Below, piece by piece: positions 1 through 8,002 of a stretch of DNA of 64,000 nucleotides (the first letter of the stretch is position 1; the number at the start of each line of letters is the position of its first letter). The notes beneath the pieces were generated by a model, which was not told where the DNA came from, searched no databases, and saw only the letters and a program-made list of their open reading frames with translations. A program made the position numbers and the translations under genes. The DNA comes from JAJXWB01 sp037044955 (GTDB taxonomy: Bacteria; Pseudomonadota; Alphaproteobacteria; Rhizobiales; Beijerinckiaceae). Where the stretch lies: NCBI GenBank assembly GCA_037044955.1, contig JBAOHX010000001.1, positions 124,001-188,000 on the forward strand, read 5' to 3'.

Positions 1-229
1 GCATCTCTGCGCGATCGACCCCAATCTCCTGAAGCAGACCAAGCGCGCCATCAACCAGACGCTCGAGCGCCAGGGCATGCTCGATGCGCTGGAGACGGCG
101 CTCGCCATCGATCTCGAAATCGAAGGTCCGGGCTCGCCGGACAAGATGGCCTTCATGGACATCGCGCGCGCCGATGGCCTGAAGGCGGCGCTCGCCTGGC
201 GCGACGCCCGTTTTCCGGAGCGCAAATGA
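1..229 (+). CDS. C-terminal end of a crotonase-family (enoyl-CoA hydratase/isomerase-like) protein, cut by the window edge
   Basis: An open frame enters from the left edge (frame beginning at base 2) and encodes about 76 residues ending GLKAALAWRDARFPERK. That ending resembles the C-terminal helix of enoyl-CoA hydratase/isomerase proteins, which act on acyl-CoA substrates. No active-site residues lie in the visible part, so the family call rests on the tail and on the neighbour. The stop overlaps the start of the downstream acyl-CoA ligase in an ATGA arrangement, which suggests translational coupling in a fatty or aromatic acyl-CoA operon. Confidence 0.6.
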   Translation, partial: HLCAIDPNLLKQTKRAINQTLERQGMLDALETALAIDLEIEGPGSPDKMAFMDIARADGLKAALAWRDARFPERK

Positions 230-1632
230 GCGCGGACAATCTTGCGCGCCGCGTCCTCGACGCGCCCGCCTTCGCGCAGGCCAGCGCGGGCGAACTCGGT
301 GAAGCGGCGCTGTCCTCGGCCGCGCTCGCAGACGCTGCGCAAAAAATCGCGGCAGACCTGCGCGCGGCCGGCGCAACGGCGAACGAACCGGTCGTGCTGT
401 TCATCTCCAACAGGCCGGAAGACGTCGTCGGCTTTCTCGGCCTTTGGCTTGCCGGCTGCGTCGCCGCGCCTATCCATGTCGGGACGCCCGAGACGGCGAT
501 CGAGGCGCTGATCGTACGCCTCGGCGCGCGCCTTGCCGTTCGTGCGGGCGCCCTGGAGCGGATCGGCGTCGCGCCACCGCCTCGCCGCCCGCTGCTCGAC
601 GGCGCGGCGCTGATCGTCTTCACCTCCGGCAGCACGGGCCAGCCGAAAGGCGTGGTCGTCACTCACAAGGGGCTCGCCTGGAAGCTGCGGGCGCTCTCGC
701 GCCTTCTGACGCCAACGACAAGCGATGTCGTGGTCGTGCCGCTGCAACTGACCTTCATCTTCGGCATCTGGGTCAGCCTTTTGACTCTCATGTCCGGCGC
801 CCGTTTGTTGCTGGCGCCGAAATTTTCGGCCACTGCGCTGGCGTCGCACGGCGACGAGATCACCATTCTCGCCGCGGTGCCGACCTTGCTGCGCACGCTG
901 TGCGCGGATTCCAACCTGCGCGCGGACAAGCTCGAGAAAATTCTGACTGGCGGCGAGCCATTCAGTCCTGTTCTTGCCGAAAAGCTGGCGGAGCTGCTGC
1001 CGCACGCAAATGTCTTCGATCTGTTTGGTCTGACCGAAACCGGCTCGTGCGATTTCAGTGTGCGGCCCGAGGATCAAAGTCTTGCGCGCGGCACGATTGG
1101 CCGCCCGACCGAAGGCGTCGCGTTCCGCATCGCCGAGCAGCCTGAACTCGGTCTGGCGCCGGGCGTCGGCGAGTTGCAAATCCTGACGCCTGCCGTGATG
1201 GCCGGCTATCTCGACGATCCCGCGCAGACCGCCGCCGCCTTCGCCGACGGCTATTTCAGGACGGGCGACCTCGCGACGGTCCGCGCCGACGGCTTCGTGC
1301 AACTGGTCGGCCGCTCCAAGGATGTCGTGTCGCGCGGCGGCAACAAGATCACGCCGCTTGAAATCGAAAACCTGTTTGCGCAACACGAGGGCGTCGCCGC
1401 CGTGCTGGCCTTCGGCGCGCCGGACGAGAGGCTCGGCGAAAGCCTGCATCTGATGGTTGTCGCGCGCGATCCGGCGCTGAACGAGGCGGCGCTGCGAGCC
1501 TGGGCCAAGGATCGGCTCGAACGATTCAAGACGCCGGACTCATTCCATTTCGTCAGCTCATTGCCGGCCGGCCGGACCGGCAAGGCGGATCGGGCGGCGG
1601 CGCGTCTGTCGCTCGAGAAGCGCGGCGCATGA
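226..1632 (+). CDS. Class I adenylate-forming acyl-CoA ligase (AMP-binding)
   Basis: Predicted 468-residue cytoplasmic enzyme that activates a carboxylic acid with ATP and transfers it to CoA. The P-loop-like A3 motif FTSGSTGQPKG lies near residue 130, GLTETGS near 265, and YFRTGDLA followed by GRSKDVVSRGGNKI near 340-375. The C-terminal GRTGKADR carries the expected catalytic lysine. It is shorter than most family members (500-550), mainly at the N-terminus. Start and stop overlap both neighbours (226-229 and 1629-1632), so the three genes form one unit. Substrate is unknown; an aryl- or medium-chain acid is only a guess from the crotonase neighbour. Confidence 0.85.
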   Translation: MSADNLARRVLDAPAFAQASAGELGEAALSSAALADAAQKIAADLRAAGATANEPVVLFISNRPEDVVGFLGLWLAGCVAAPIHVGTPETAIEALIVRLGARLAVRAGALERIGVAPPPRRPLLDGAALIVFTSGSTGQPKGVVVTHKGLAWKLRALSRLLTPTTSDVVVVPLQLTFIFGIWVSLLTLMSGARLLLAPKFSATALASHGDEITILAAVPTLLRTLCADSNLRADKLEKILTGGEPFSPVLAEKLAELLPHANVFDLFGLTETGSCDFSVRPEDQSLARGTIGRPTEGVAFRIAEQPELGLAPGVGELQILTPAVMAGYLDDPAQTAAAFADGYFRTGDLATVRADGFVQLVGRSKDVVSRGGNKITPLEIENLFAQHEGVAAVLAFGAPDERLGESLHLMVVARDPALNEAALRAWAKDRLERFKTPDSFHFVSSLPAGRTGKADRAAARLSLEKRGA

Positions 1633-2495
1633 CCGGCGCCGCCGCGCACCTGCCGTCATCCCGCACGGTCGGGCTGACGGTCGTGGCCATGCTCGCCTTT
1701 GCGGCAAATTCCATTCTGTGCCGGCTGGCGCTTGCGCAAGGCGCCATCGATCCCGCGAGTTTCACGCTCGTGCGCATCGCTTCGGGCGTCGCGACGCTGT
1801 GGCTGATCCTGGCCCTGTCCGGACGCGCGCGGACGGTCGGGGGGTCGTGGCGCGCAGGCTTCGCGCTGTTTGCTTATGCCGCGGCCTTCTCCTTCGCTTA
1901 CATCACCTTGCCGGCTGGCGCGGGCGCGCTGCTTCTGTTCGGCGCGGTGCAGGCGACCATGGTGACGACCGGCCTGGTGCGCGGCGAGCGTCTCGCGCGC
2001 CTGCAATGGCTGGGGTTTGTTGCGGCGCTCGGCGGTCTTGCGGCGTTGCTTGCGCCGGGCGTCTCGGCGCCGCCGCCGGTCGGCGCCAGTCTCATGCTCG
2101 CAGCCGGCGTCGCCTGGGGCGCCTATTCGCTGTTCGGGCGCGGCGCCGCCGATCCGCTGGCTGCGACGGGCGGAAACTTCCTGCGAGCGCTGCCGATGGC
2201 GGCTGCTTTGCTCGCGGCCGCAGCCTTCGCCGGTCTGAAAGGCGATGCGATGGGAATAGTCTACGCAGTCCTTTCCGGCGCTGTCGCATCCGGGCTCGGT
2301 TACTCGATCTGGTACGCAGCGCTGCCGGGCCTCTCGCCCGCGCAAGGGGCGTCCGTGCAACTTTCCGTGCCAGTCATAACCGCCATTGCAGGGACGCTCA
2401 TGATCGGCGAAGCGATAACGCCTCGCCTCGTTCTGTCTTCGGTCGCCATCCTCGGCGGTATAGCGCTCGTTATTGGAAGCAAGCCAAGAGCATAA
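1629..2495 (+). CDS. EamA/DMT-family transporter
   Basis: 288-residue integral membrane protein with about ten hydrophobic segments and the internal two-fold EamA repeat: one half begins near residue 10 (VVAMLAFAANSILCRLAL) and the second near 150. The start ATG overlaps the preceding ligase stop. The C-terminal half contains the typical P-V-x-x-A-x-x-G-x-x-x-x-G-E pattern (SVPVITAIAGTLMIGEAI). DMT proteins export small metabolites; no substrate can be named. It is the last intact gene before a region of gene debris. Confidence 0.85.
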   Translation: MTGAAAHLPSSRTVGLTVVAMLAFAANSILCRLALAQGAIDPASFTLVRIASGVATLWLILALSGRARTVGGSWRAGFALFAYAAAFSFAYITLPAGAGALLLFGAVQATMVTTGLVRGERLARLQWLGFVAALGGLAALLAPGVSAPPPVGASLMLAAGVAWGAYSLFGRGAADPLAATGGNFLRALPMAAALLAAAAFAGLKGDAMGIVYAVLSGAVASGLGYSIWYAALPGLSPAQGASVQLSVPVITAIAGTLMIGEAITPRLVLSSVAILGGIALVIGSKPRA

Positions 2496-2517
2496 CCAGC
2501 CTTGCTCACGGCGGGCA

Positions 2518-2712
2518 TCGCCAGAGGCGCGCGCATTGATGGACAGCGTCGATGTCGCGACGCCGATCGGCTTGCGTGACCGTGCGCTTGTCGCGCCGAT
2601 GGTTTATTCGTTCGCGCGCATCGGCGCAGCGCTTGCGATGAAGGTCGAGGACGTCTTTGTCGCGCAACGTCGCCGCTGGACGCGCTTGCGCGAAAACGGC
2701 GGCAATCAGTCG
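2518..2712 (+). pseudogene. Tyrosine recombinase (phage-type integrase) fragment
   Basis: About 60 codons read as part of a tyrosine recombinase catalytic domain: D-S-V-D-V-A-T, then GLRDRALVAPMVYSFARIGA and MKVEDV, ending in RLRENGG. This corresponds to the region around the first catalytic arginine. Upstream and downstream parts are missing and similarity stops near the GGNQ segment. It lies 1.6 kb outside the att repeat of the retron island, so it is either debris of an earlier insertion or part of a former larger island. Boundaries are approximate. Confidence 0.65.
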
Positions 2713-2806
2713 ACACTGCCGCCCGAGCCGAAAGCGGACGCTTCGCTTGCAGCCGGCGCATCATGCGGACCGCCTCAAGCCGAATTGCACTCGTCGCTGA
2801 GTTATC

Positions 2807-3500
2807 GTGAACGGCCGCACATATGCGCGCCCAAAGCGCCCGACCGTGGTGATTTGTCTCGATGGATTCGATCCCGAATATTTCGACCACGGCATCGCCA
2901 ACGGCAAACTTCCGACGCTTGCCGCGCTGAGGCGCGACGGCTTCGTCGGCCACGCGCTGGCGACGTTGCCAACCACCACGAACACAAACAATACGTCGAT
3001 CGTGACCGGCGTTTCGCCCGCCGTTCATGGCGTCAACGGCAATTTCTACCTCGACGCGGAGACCGGCGAAGAAATCATGATCACCGACGCCCGCCGGTTG
3101 CGTTGCGGCACGATCCTTGGCGCGCTGAGCAGCATCGGCGTCCCTACGGCCGTCGTCACCGCCAAGGACAAACTCCTCAAGGCGCTCGCCTACGAAATGG
3201 ATGGGATAGCGTTCTCGTCCGAATATGCCGACAAGGCCGATCTCTCGAAATTCGGGTTCGCCAATGGCGAGGCGCTCGTGGGGCGGCCACGACCGGATCA
3301 GTACTCCGCCGATCTGTCGCTGTTCGCGCTGGACGCGGGGCTGAAGCTTCTGCAGTCGCCGACACGTCCTGATCTGATGTATCTGTCGACCTCGGATTAC
3401 GTGCAGCACAAGAACGCGCCGGGAGAACCGGATTCGGACGCTTTCCATGTCGCAGTCGACCAGCGCGTCGCCGCCATGATGGCGATGGGGGCGACCGTCG
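2807..3500 (+). pseudogene. phnA: Truncated phosphonoacetate hydrolase (phnA-like), N-terminal half
   Basis: Starts at a GTG. About 230 residues match the N-terminal half of alkaline-phosphatase-superfamily phosphonoacetate hydrolases: PTVVICLDGFDPEY, the nucleophile region TTTNTNNTSIVTGVSPAVHG and GNFYLDAETGEE, and later YLSTSDYVQHK and DAFHVAVDQRVAAM. Intact enzymes are about 410-420 residues and carry further zinc ligands (a D-H-G-M segment) just after GATVA. Here the sequence breaks there and continues as an MFS fragment in another frame. The intact enzyme hydrolyses phosphonoacetate to acetate and phosphate; this copy cannot be active. Confidence 0.7.
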
Positions 3501-3940
3501 CCCGAAGGCCGAACGAGGCAAGGTCTATGGACTCTATCTGTTCGCCGCCGGCATGTCGTCGGTGATGGCCTATGTCTCCGCGCTGCTGGTGATCGACACC
3601 TTCCACCTCGATTGGCGTTGGGTGTTCCGTCTTCCAGTATTGTTGCTGGCGACGGCCGGAATCATTTTCTTTTTCGTTGCGCGCGATCAACCCTCGGACA
3701 CGGGCTTTTCGCGGGCGGAAGAGCCCGAGGAAGACGCCGCGCATGCGACTCCGGAAGGCGAGACCTCGCTGCTGCGCTATCGCGGCGTGCTGCGAAACAT
3801 CCGAATTCACATCGGCGGCTGCGCTCTCGGCTTTCAGAACGCCGCTCGCTACGGGCTGATCGTCTGGGTTCCGGTGCATTTCCTCGGCGCCAACTGGAAA
3901 GCGGCCGGCGGAGGCTTGCTCAATCCCGTCTGGATCACGG
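3501..3940 (+). pseudogene. Internal fragment of an MFS (organophosphate/GlpT-type) transporter
   Basis: In the frame beginning near 3501 the translation reads KAERGKVYGLYLFAAGMSSV, hydrophobic segments, then FFVARDQPSDTGF, a charged cytoplasmic loop (EEPEEDAAHATPEGE) and another membrane segment. This is the middle of an MFS permease of the organophosphate:phosphate antiporter kind, with both ends missing. Characterised phosphonoacetate clusters pair the hydrolase with a GlpT-like permease (phnB), which fits the order here. The joins to the upstream and downstream fragments look like deletion junctions. Confidence 0.6.
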
Positions 3941-4138
3941 TTGCTCCGCCAGGCGGTCGAACGAGGTCTGGGCGTTAGCGTCGTCGCGGATTTCGAATTC
4001 GTCGCGCATCCGAATTTGCAAATTCTTTCGATCCGCGATTGCACGATCCAGACCAGATACAGCATCGCACATCACGCAGATCGAGCACATTCGCCGCTTA
4101 TCAAAGCTTTTCTGAGGACCGTCGAACGGATGAAGTGA
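3941..4138 (+). pseudogene. C-terminal fragment of a LysR-type regulator
   Basis: About 65 residues beginning LRQAVERGLGVSVVADFEFV and ending LIKAFLRTVERMK resemble the last quarter of a LysR effector-binding domain. There is no DNA-binding domain. A LysR regulator (phnR) accompanies phnA and phnB in known phosphonoacetate operons, so this is the third remnant in the expected order. The join to the MFS fragment is within a few bases of 3940. It ends 146 bp before the left att repeat. Confidence 0.6.
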
Positions 4139-4284
4139 TCATGCGACGGCGAACTGGCTTGCGCCGATTGGCGCATATGTTCTCGGTATGTCTTGCATGC
4201 TTTCGCTGATCGGAGCGCCAGTGTTGCGCAACGAAGAGCCAGTCTAGCCAATTGATGTTTAACGGATTTTCTGGCGTTTGAAGC

Positions 4285-4333
4285 TGGTGCTGCGAGAGAG
4301 GATTGAACTCTCGACCTCTCCCTTACCAAGGGA
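4285..4333. repeat. Left attachment-site repeat (displaced 3' tRNA-Thr fragment)
   Basis: 49 bp identical to the 3' part of tRNA-Thr at 7654-7702, from the encoded CCA end to the anticodon stem; identity stops abruptly after 4333. Alone it cannot fold as a tRNA because the acceptor 5' strand and D arm are absent. Confidence 0.9.
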
Positions 4334-4551
4334 TGCATTAAATGCCAAAAAATGCTGTCAAATCAATTATTTATAAGACATCACAGGCGCGAAACACCCA
4401 AAAAACACCCAGTGCCTGTCAGGAGATCTAACGAAAATTGCAAGGAGTGTCTGGGCCGCCACTGGAAGTCCTGACGCGTCGCCGACTTCACGTCAGGCTG
4501 AATAACAAGGATTGTTCGCACGAATAGCGCTTCCGACTTGGAACACGCGTG
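4334..4551. other. Island left inner end, no gene seen
   Basis: About 220 bp between the left att repeat and the RT stop. It contains the short words tcaattatttat and tgcctgtca that recur near the right end, and a tandem A-rich/CACCC motif (about 4394-4410). No coding potential was recognised. These are candidate integrase or excisionase arm sites. Confidence 0.4.
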
Positions 4552-5512
4552 TCATGGACGAGCGTTTGGTCGCTTGGGCGGTGCGTATTCGAGCACCGCG
4601 TCAACCAGTCGGTTTCCGTATTTAGTCCGCATCCGCGTAACGAACGTTGCTTCTGCCGCGACACAAAAACCGAGGTAGCCTTTTAGCTTCGCCATATGCT
4701 CTGGGTCCGTTTCCCCGAGCGCAACTTTGTGCAGCATCGCTGAGATCAGTCGCTTGCGTTCCCGTCCAATCGAGACTTTCTCATCGGGTGTAACTATTAG
4801 GCCGGTTACCATCCGGCGTTGGCCCTTGCCGTACATGCCACGTTTCTCATCATTGAATGTGAGGCGCGGTGACTTGTGCCTAGCAATTAGAGACCGTGCT
4901 GACCGCTCGAAGCGCAACAGCGCGTCAGCGGACTCGCCAGAGACGGTGATGTCGTCAGCGTAGCGCGAATAACTAACGCCCAATTTTGAAGCGGTTTCAG
5001 AAAACCTTTGATCAAGCTCGAACATCACGATGTTTGACAGCTTTGGCGACGACGGAGCACCAATCGACAGGCACTTTGGATCGCTGGAATTCACGCCCCA
5101 AAACAAGATTTCGACTGCAAACTCGCAGGTCGGCGGGACTTAGTTCTAGCGCGGCTTTTTTCGCAACTCTCTCCCAATCGGCAACCATTATGCTTGGGAA
5201 GAAATCCTTGAAGTCCAACTTGAGAATGACAGCGCTATCGACGTGCCTGCGAGCATTGTGCGCGATGCTACGCCCTTCGACGTAACCCATCGCGTCTGAA
5301 TGCACCGGCAGTTTCTTGAGAAGCGTGTCATGCAAGTAGCGTTGGAGAATTTTTAGATCGCGGGCCGGCTGCGCAATTATCCGCGTGCCTCCGGTGCGCT
5401 TGGGAATCTCGTAGACCTTATAGCGTCGTGGCGCAGTCGCGACGATGCGCACGAGGTCCGACATCGCAATCGCTAGGTCTGCGCTGAGCTTCTGAAGCAG
5501 GCCTTCCGTCAT
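4552..5512 (-). CDS. Retron reverse transcriptase (one apparent frameshift)
   Basis: Makes msDNA by copying the msd part of the adjacent ncRNA. The N-terminal frame (start 5512) carries the retron-specific NAxxH element (HNARRH) followed by LKLDFKDFFPSI with the first catalytic aspartate. The C-terminal frame carries LSIGAPSSPKLSN, the catalytic RYADDITVSG, and the retron VTG motif (RMVTGLIV). The two frames join near 5112, where one extra base in a CGAAATC stretch would explain the break; the corrected product is 319 residues, almost the size of the Ec86 RT (about 320). The start overlaps the effector stop (ATGA, 5509-5512). All catalytic motifs are intact, so decay versus sequencing error is open. 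Confidence 0.88.
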
Positions 5513-6446
5513 GTCGCAATCCTCGCCTTTGCGACGATGGTTCGGACGTGACGCGGTAGCGCTGCCCCCTTGTGTACCGATTGCGCAATATTAAGCTTTC
5601 GCCGGGAACTGTCGGTTATGGCAACTCCGTCATTGTATGCATAGATAAATGGATCATGATCGTAGGCGGCGAATAAATAATCTTTAGATGAATATTGGCA
5701 TATATTCACCCACCCTACGAGGCGCAAGCAGTATATCGCGTTTCTTATCTCCCGTTCGGTCAATTCTGGTCTTAAGGCAAGGACTATCTCGTACAATTGT
5801 TGACGCGTTATCGCGTAATATACATATATAACCCATAATATCACAAAGAATTTTGACTCAGATTTAAGTTTAGAATATAACTCACTCTTCGGGATCGCTG
5901 CTAGTTGCTGCTTGATGAATTTGATCATTTCGCGCTTATGCGGACTTGCTGACCTAACAATGAGCGTCCCCTTCTTGCTCGTCTTCCAAGGATAAATTCC
6001 GACGAAGTCGCTGTTATCTTTCTTTATTCTTTCGACCGGGCCATATCTGATGAAGATTCTTCATTTGCGTGTTGTTCCTTGAGTATAATTCGCAGCTTGC
6101 TGCGCATAATGTGATTGCTGGCAAACGCACCCAATTCCGCAAGGCTTCCTGGGCTTTCAGCTATAACAAGAATAATAGATGCGATTTGAGCGATATCTTC
6201 CTCAAATGTAATTAGGTCCGAGTACGCAGTCTCTCGATAAAGTTGATTTGCAGCTTCAGCCAATATGACTTGCCCGTCGAGAGGGGTCTTTGGCTTAAAA
6301 TTGCGGAGTATGTAGTCGCGCAAACTTGGCGGCGGATTTGGTGCCTTAATCAGGCCGCCGCAGAGAAAAATAGGCTTCGAGGGGCGACTGATGCGAAGCT
6401 TATCTTTGTTGAGGTCGCTAAAAAGACCGAGTATCTCGTCAGTCAA
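5509..6446 (-). CDS. Type II-A retron effector: nucleoside deoxyribosyltransferase-like domain plus winged helix (one apparent frameshift)
   Basis: The first frame encodes a deoxyribosyltransferase-like domain: ISRPSKPIFLCGG, then EEDIAQIASIILVIAESPGS and LAELGAFAS with the glutamate expected at the active site. The second frame continues FIRYGPVERIKKDNSDFVG and then a winged-helix-like segment (AITRQQLYEIVLALRPELTE). The frames meet near 6053; adding one T to TCTTCATC restores SFIRYGP and gives about 312 residues, close to the roughly 307 of the Ec86 effector. In characterised type II-A systems this toxin is restrained by the RT-msDNA complex. I take TTG 6446, immediately after arm a2; a TTG at 6476 would lie inside the msd stem. 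Confidence 0.82.
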
Positions 6447-6447
6447 T

Positions 6448-6635
6448 TGCTCTTTACCTTTGAAAGGCAGGAACAAGGGTTGAGAGTTATCGGTACCGCA
6501 GGGCGAGGAGCGAAGCGACGAGAGATAACTCTCAAGCCTTGTTCCTGCCGTTAAGCGCCGACAATAACGTACCGTCTGGCGAATCGCCCGACAAAGCCGA
6601 GTTTAAGATGATTCGGCTCGCACGCGTAAAGAGCA
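6448..6635 (-). ncRNA. Retron ncRNA (msr-msd)
   Basis: Read on the minus strand. Arm a1 (6626-6635) and arm a2 (6448-6457) are a perfect 10-nt complement (TGCTCTTTAC / GTAAAGAGCA). The msr part (about 6550-6625) has two hairpins: AGCCGA/TCGGCT (6613-6618 with 6595-6600) and GTCGGGCGATTCGCCAGAC (6574-6592). The msd part is a 26-bp stem with one mismatch (6466-6491 with 6524-6549) around a 32-nt loop. The branching guanosine may be the G of an AGC at about 6617. Position directly before the effector and RT is the usual type II-A order. Folding was done by eye. Confidence 0.85.
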
Positions 6636-6640
6636 GTGCT

Positions 6641-6669
6641 TTGTCGCCGATTCGGCGCGCCAACGTCAA
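6641..6669 (-). promoter_or_regulatory. Candidate promoter of the retron ncRNA
   Basis: On the minus strand TTGACG (6664-6669) is a good -35 box; 17 nt later lies CGACAA (6641-6646), a weak -10. Initiation about 7 nt downstream would start the RNA at arm a1 (6635), which is what makes this weak match interesting. Confidence 0.35.
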
Positions 6670-6704
6670 CAGAGCCATACGATGATGGCGAGGCGCGACG
6701 CGGT

Positions 6705-6926
6705 TTAAAGACCAGCTTCTCGGAGAAGAGCCGACGCGGAGGTCTCAAGGGCCTCGGCAATTTTGTTGATGTTGACTAGGCTTACGTTGCGCTCCCCTCT
6801 TTCGACGCCGCCGATGTAGGTCCGATCAAGGTTGCTCGCGGCTGCAAGCCCCTCTTGAGAGAAGTTCAAGGCCTTCCGGCGGGCTCGAACAGCAGCCCCA
6901 AAAGATGTGAGCGCCTCACTTTTCAT
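6705..6926 (-). CDS. XRE-family helix-turn-helix regulator
   Basis: 73-residue Cro/C1-type DNA-binding protein, almost all HTH domain: FGAAVRARRKALNFSQEGLA, SNLDRTYIGGVERGERNVSL and INKIAEAL. I chose ATG 6926; an upstream start (6956) would add ten residues unlike the family. It is the first gene of the minus-strand retron block, 69 bp ahead of the ncRNA. It probably represses itself and the divergent HTH gene through the perfect inverted repeat at 6990-7056. No effector or peptidase domain is present. Confidence 0.8.
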   Translation of the reverse strand: MKSEALTSFGAAVRARRKALNFSQEGLAAASNLDRTYIGGVERGERNVSLVNINKIAEALETSASALLREAGL

Positions 6927-6989
6927 ATTGCTGCACACGCGTGGAGTGAGCAGCAATTCGTTCGGCTGATGACAATAAGTCTACGGACT

Positions 6990-7056
6990 ATAAGTATCAA
7001 AATTGTGTGGAGAATGTAGCATATGGGTGGCTGCTGCGGCTGGATTTGATACTTAT
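6990..7056. promoter_or_regulatory. Inverted-repeat operator between divergent island genes
   Basis: ATAAGTATCAAA (6990-7001) is perfectly mirrored by TTTGATACTTAT (7045-7056), with 43 bp between. The pair sits in the intergenic region shared by the XRE gene and the HTH gene, where a Cro/C1 dimer site would be expected. A partial copy, aataagtct, lies at about 6974. Confidence 0.5.
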
Positions 7057-7076
7057 GGTCATCATCGAGGAGGGCT

Positions 7077-7451
7077 ATGCCGATGATGTGTGACGGAGGG
7101 GATCAAAGGCTGGTGTTCACGGCAAACGAGGTCGCCGCGATGCTTCAAGTTTCTATGGCAACGCTACGGCGGCTGACGGCTCACGCGCCGCACTACCGAA
7201 TGGCAGGACGAAAGCGGGTCTTCACAAGAGATGACTTAGCCCGATTTTTGGAAGCGTTGCCCACTCCCCAAAACCATGAATGTAGCGGGGAGCCACGTGG
7301 GGGCACGTCGATAGTTCGGCGCACTGGAACCCTAAAAGCTCTGGCCAGAATTGAGCAGAGGAAGCGAGAGCGTCGAATAGCGGCCGACGCACGTCGCGAG
7401 ATCGCGAAAGCGGAGCGAAGGAAGGACAGAGAAAGTTGCGGAACGCCTTAA
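7077..7451 (+). CDS. Small HTH DNA-binding protein, possible excisionase
   Basis: 124 residues with a strong ribosome-binding site (GAGGAGGG) before ATG 7077. Residues 12-60 form a MerR/excisionase-like winged helix: FTANEVAAMLQVSMATLRRL then HYRMAGRKRVFTRDDLARFL. The C-terminal 45 residues are highly basic and probably helical (EQRKRERRIAADARREIAK). Proteins of this kind act as excisionases or repressors on integrative elements. It is the only plus-strand gene of the island and lies next to its tRNA-proximal end. Function is inferred from domain and position only. Confidence 0.6.
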   Translation: MPMMCDGGDQRLVFTANEVAAMLQVSMATLRRLTAHAPHYRMAGRKRVFTRDDLARFLEALPTPQNHECSGEPRGGTSIVRRTGTLKALARIEQRKRERRIAADARREIAKAERRKDRESCGTP

Positions 7452-7653
7452 TAGAAAATTGTTCTCTTTCCGGGCATCCGAGCCAATTCTGCAATGTCCC
7501 CGAGTGTCTGTGAGTGTCCGTGCGTGCGGAAAACATCGTGAATACAATGTATTAGGAAATAGCGCTCCCTACAAATGGGTGTTTTTCAGTGGCAAGTTGT
7601 AGGACAATAATGCCTGTCAACAATTGAGAAATACCAATAGTTTCAATTATTTA
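7452..7653. other. Island right inner end, no gene seen
   Basis: About 200 bp without convincing coding potential. It contains gggtgttttt, tgcctgtca and tcaattatttat, counterparts of words near the left end, consistent with recombinase arm sites. Confidence 0.4.
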
Positions 7654-7728
<75 letters not shown>

Positions 7729-8002
7729 TTTGGGTCGGGCGCGGCGGGGCCGGCGCGGGACGGCGCGCTTGTGCCACAGCGTCGCCGGCATGACAAGCGC
7801 GGTCGCTTGACGGCTCCTCCGCCATGCCCATGCCCCTCGAGGCGGAGAGCCCCAGGCGATCTTGCGAGCTTTCCCGCCTTCCGCTGGCGGAAAATCCGGG
7901 ACCGCCGCGATCGGACGGCGCCGGCCAGTTCCGGCCTGCGGCTTGCAGGTCATGGCTTTGGCCCCTAAACATGCGCCGGATTGAAACGGGGGCGCTTCCC
8001 GC

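Noticed and set aside
5509..6476. Programmed ribosomal frameshifting in the retron effector
   Set aside because: No slippery heptamer is visible at the junction, and similar indels occur in unrelated genes, so sequence error or mutation is simpler.
6243..6554. Plus-strand 103-residue frame over the retron
   Set aside because: It is antisense to the effector and msd hairpin, with no ribosome-binding site or domain.
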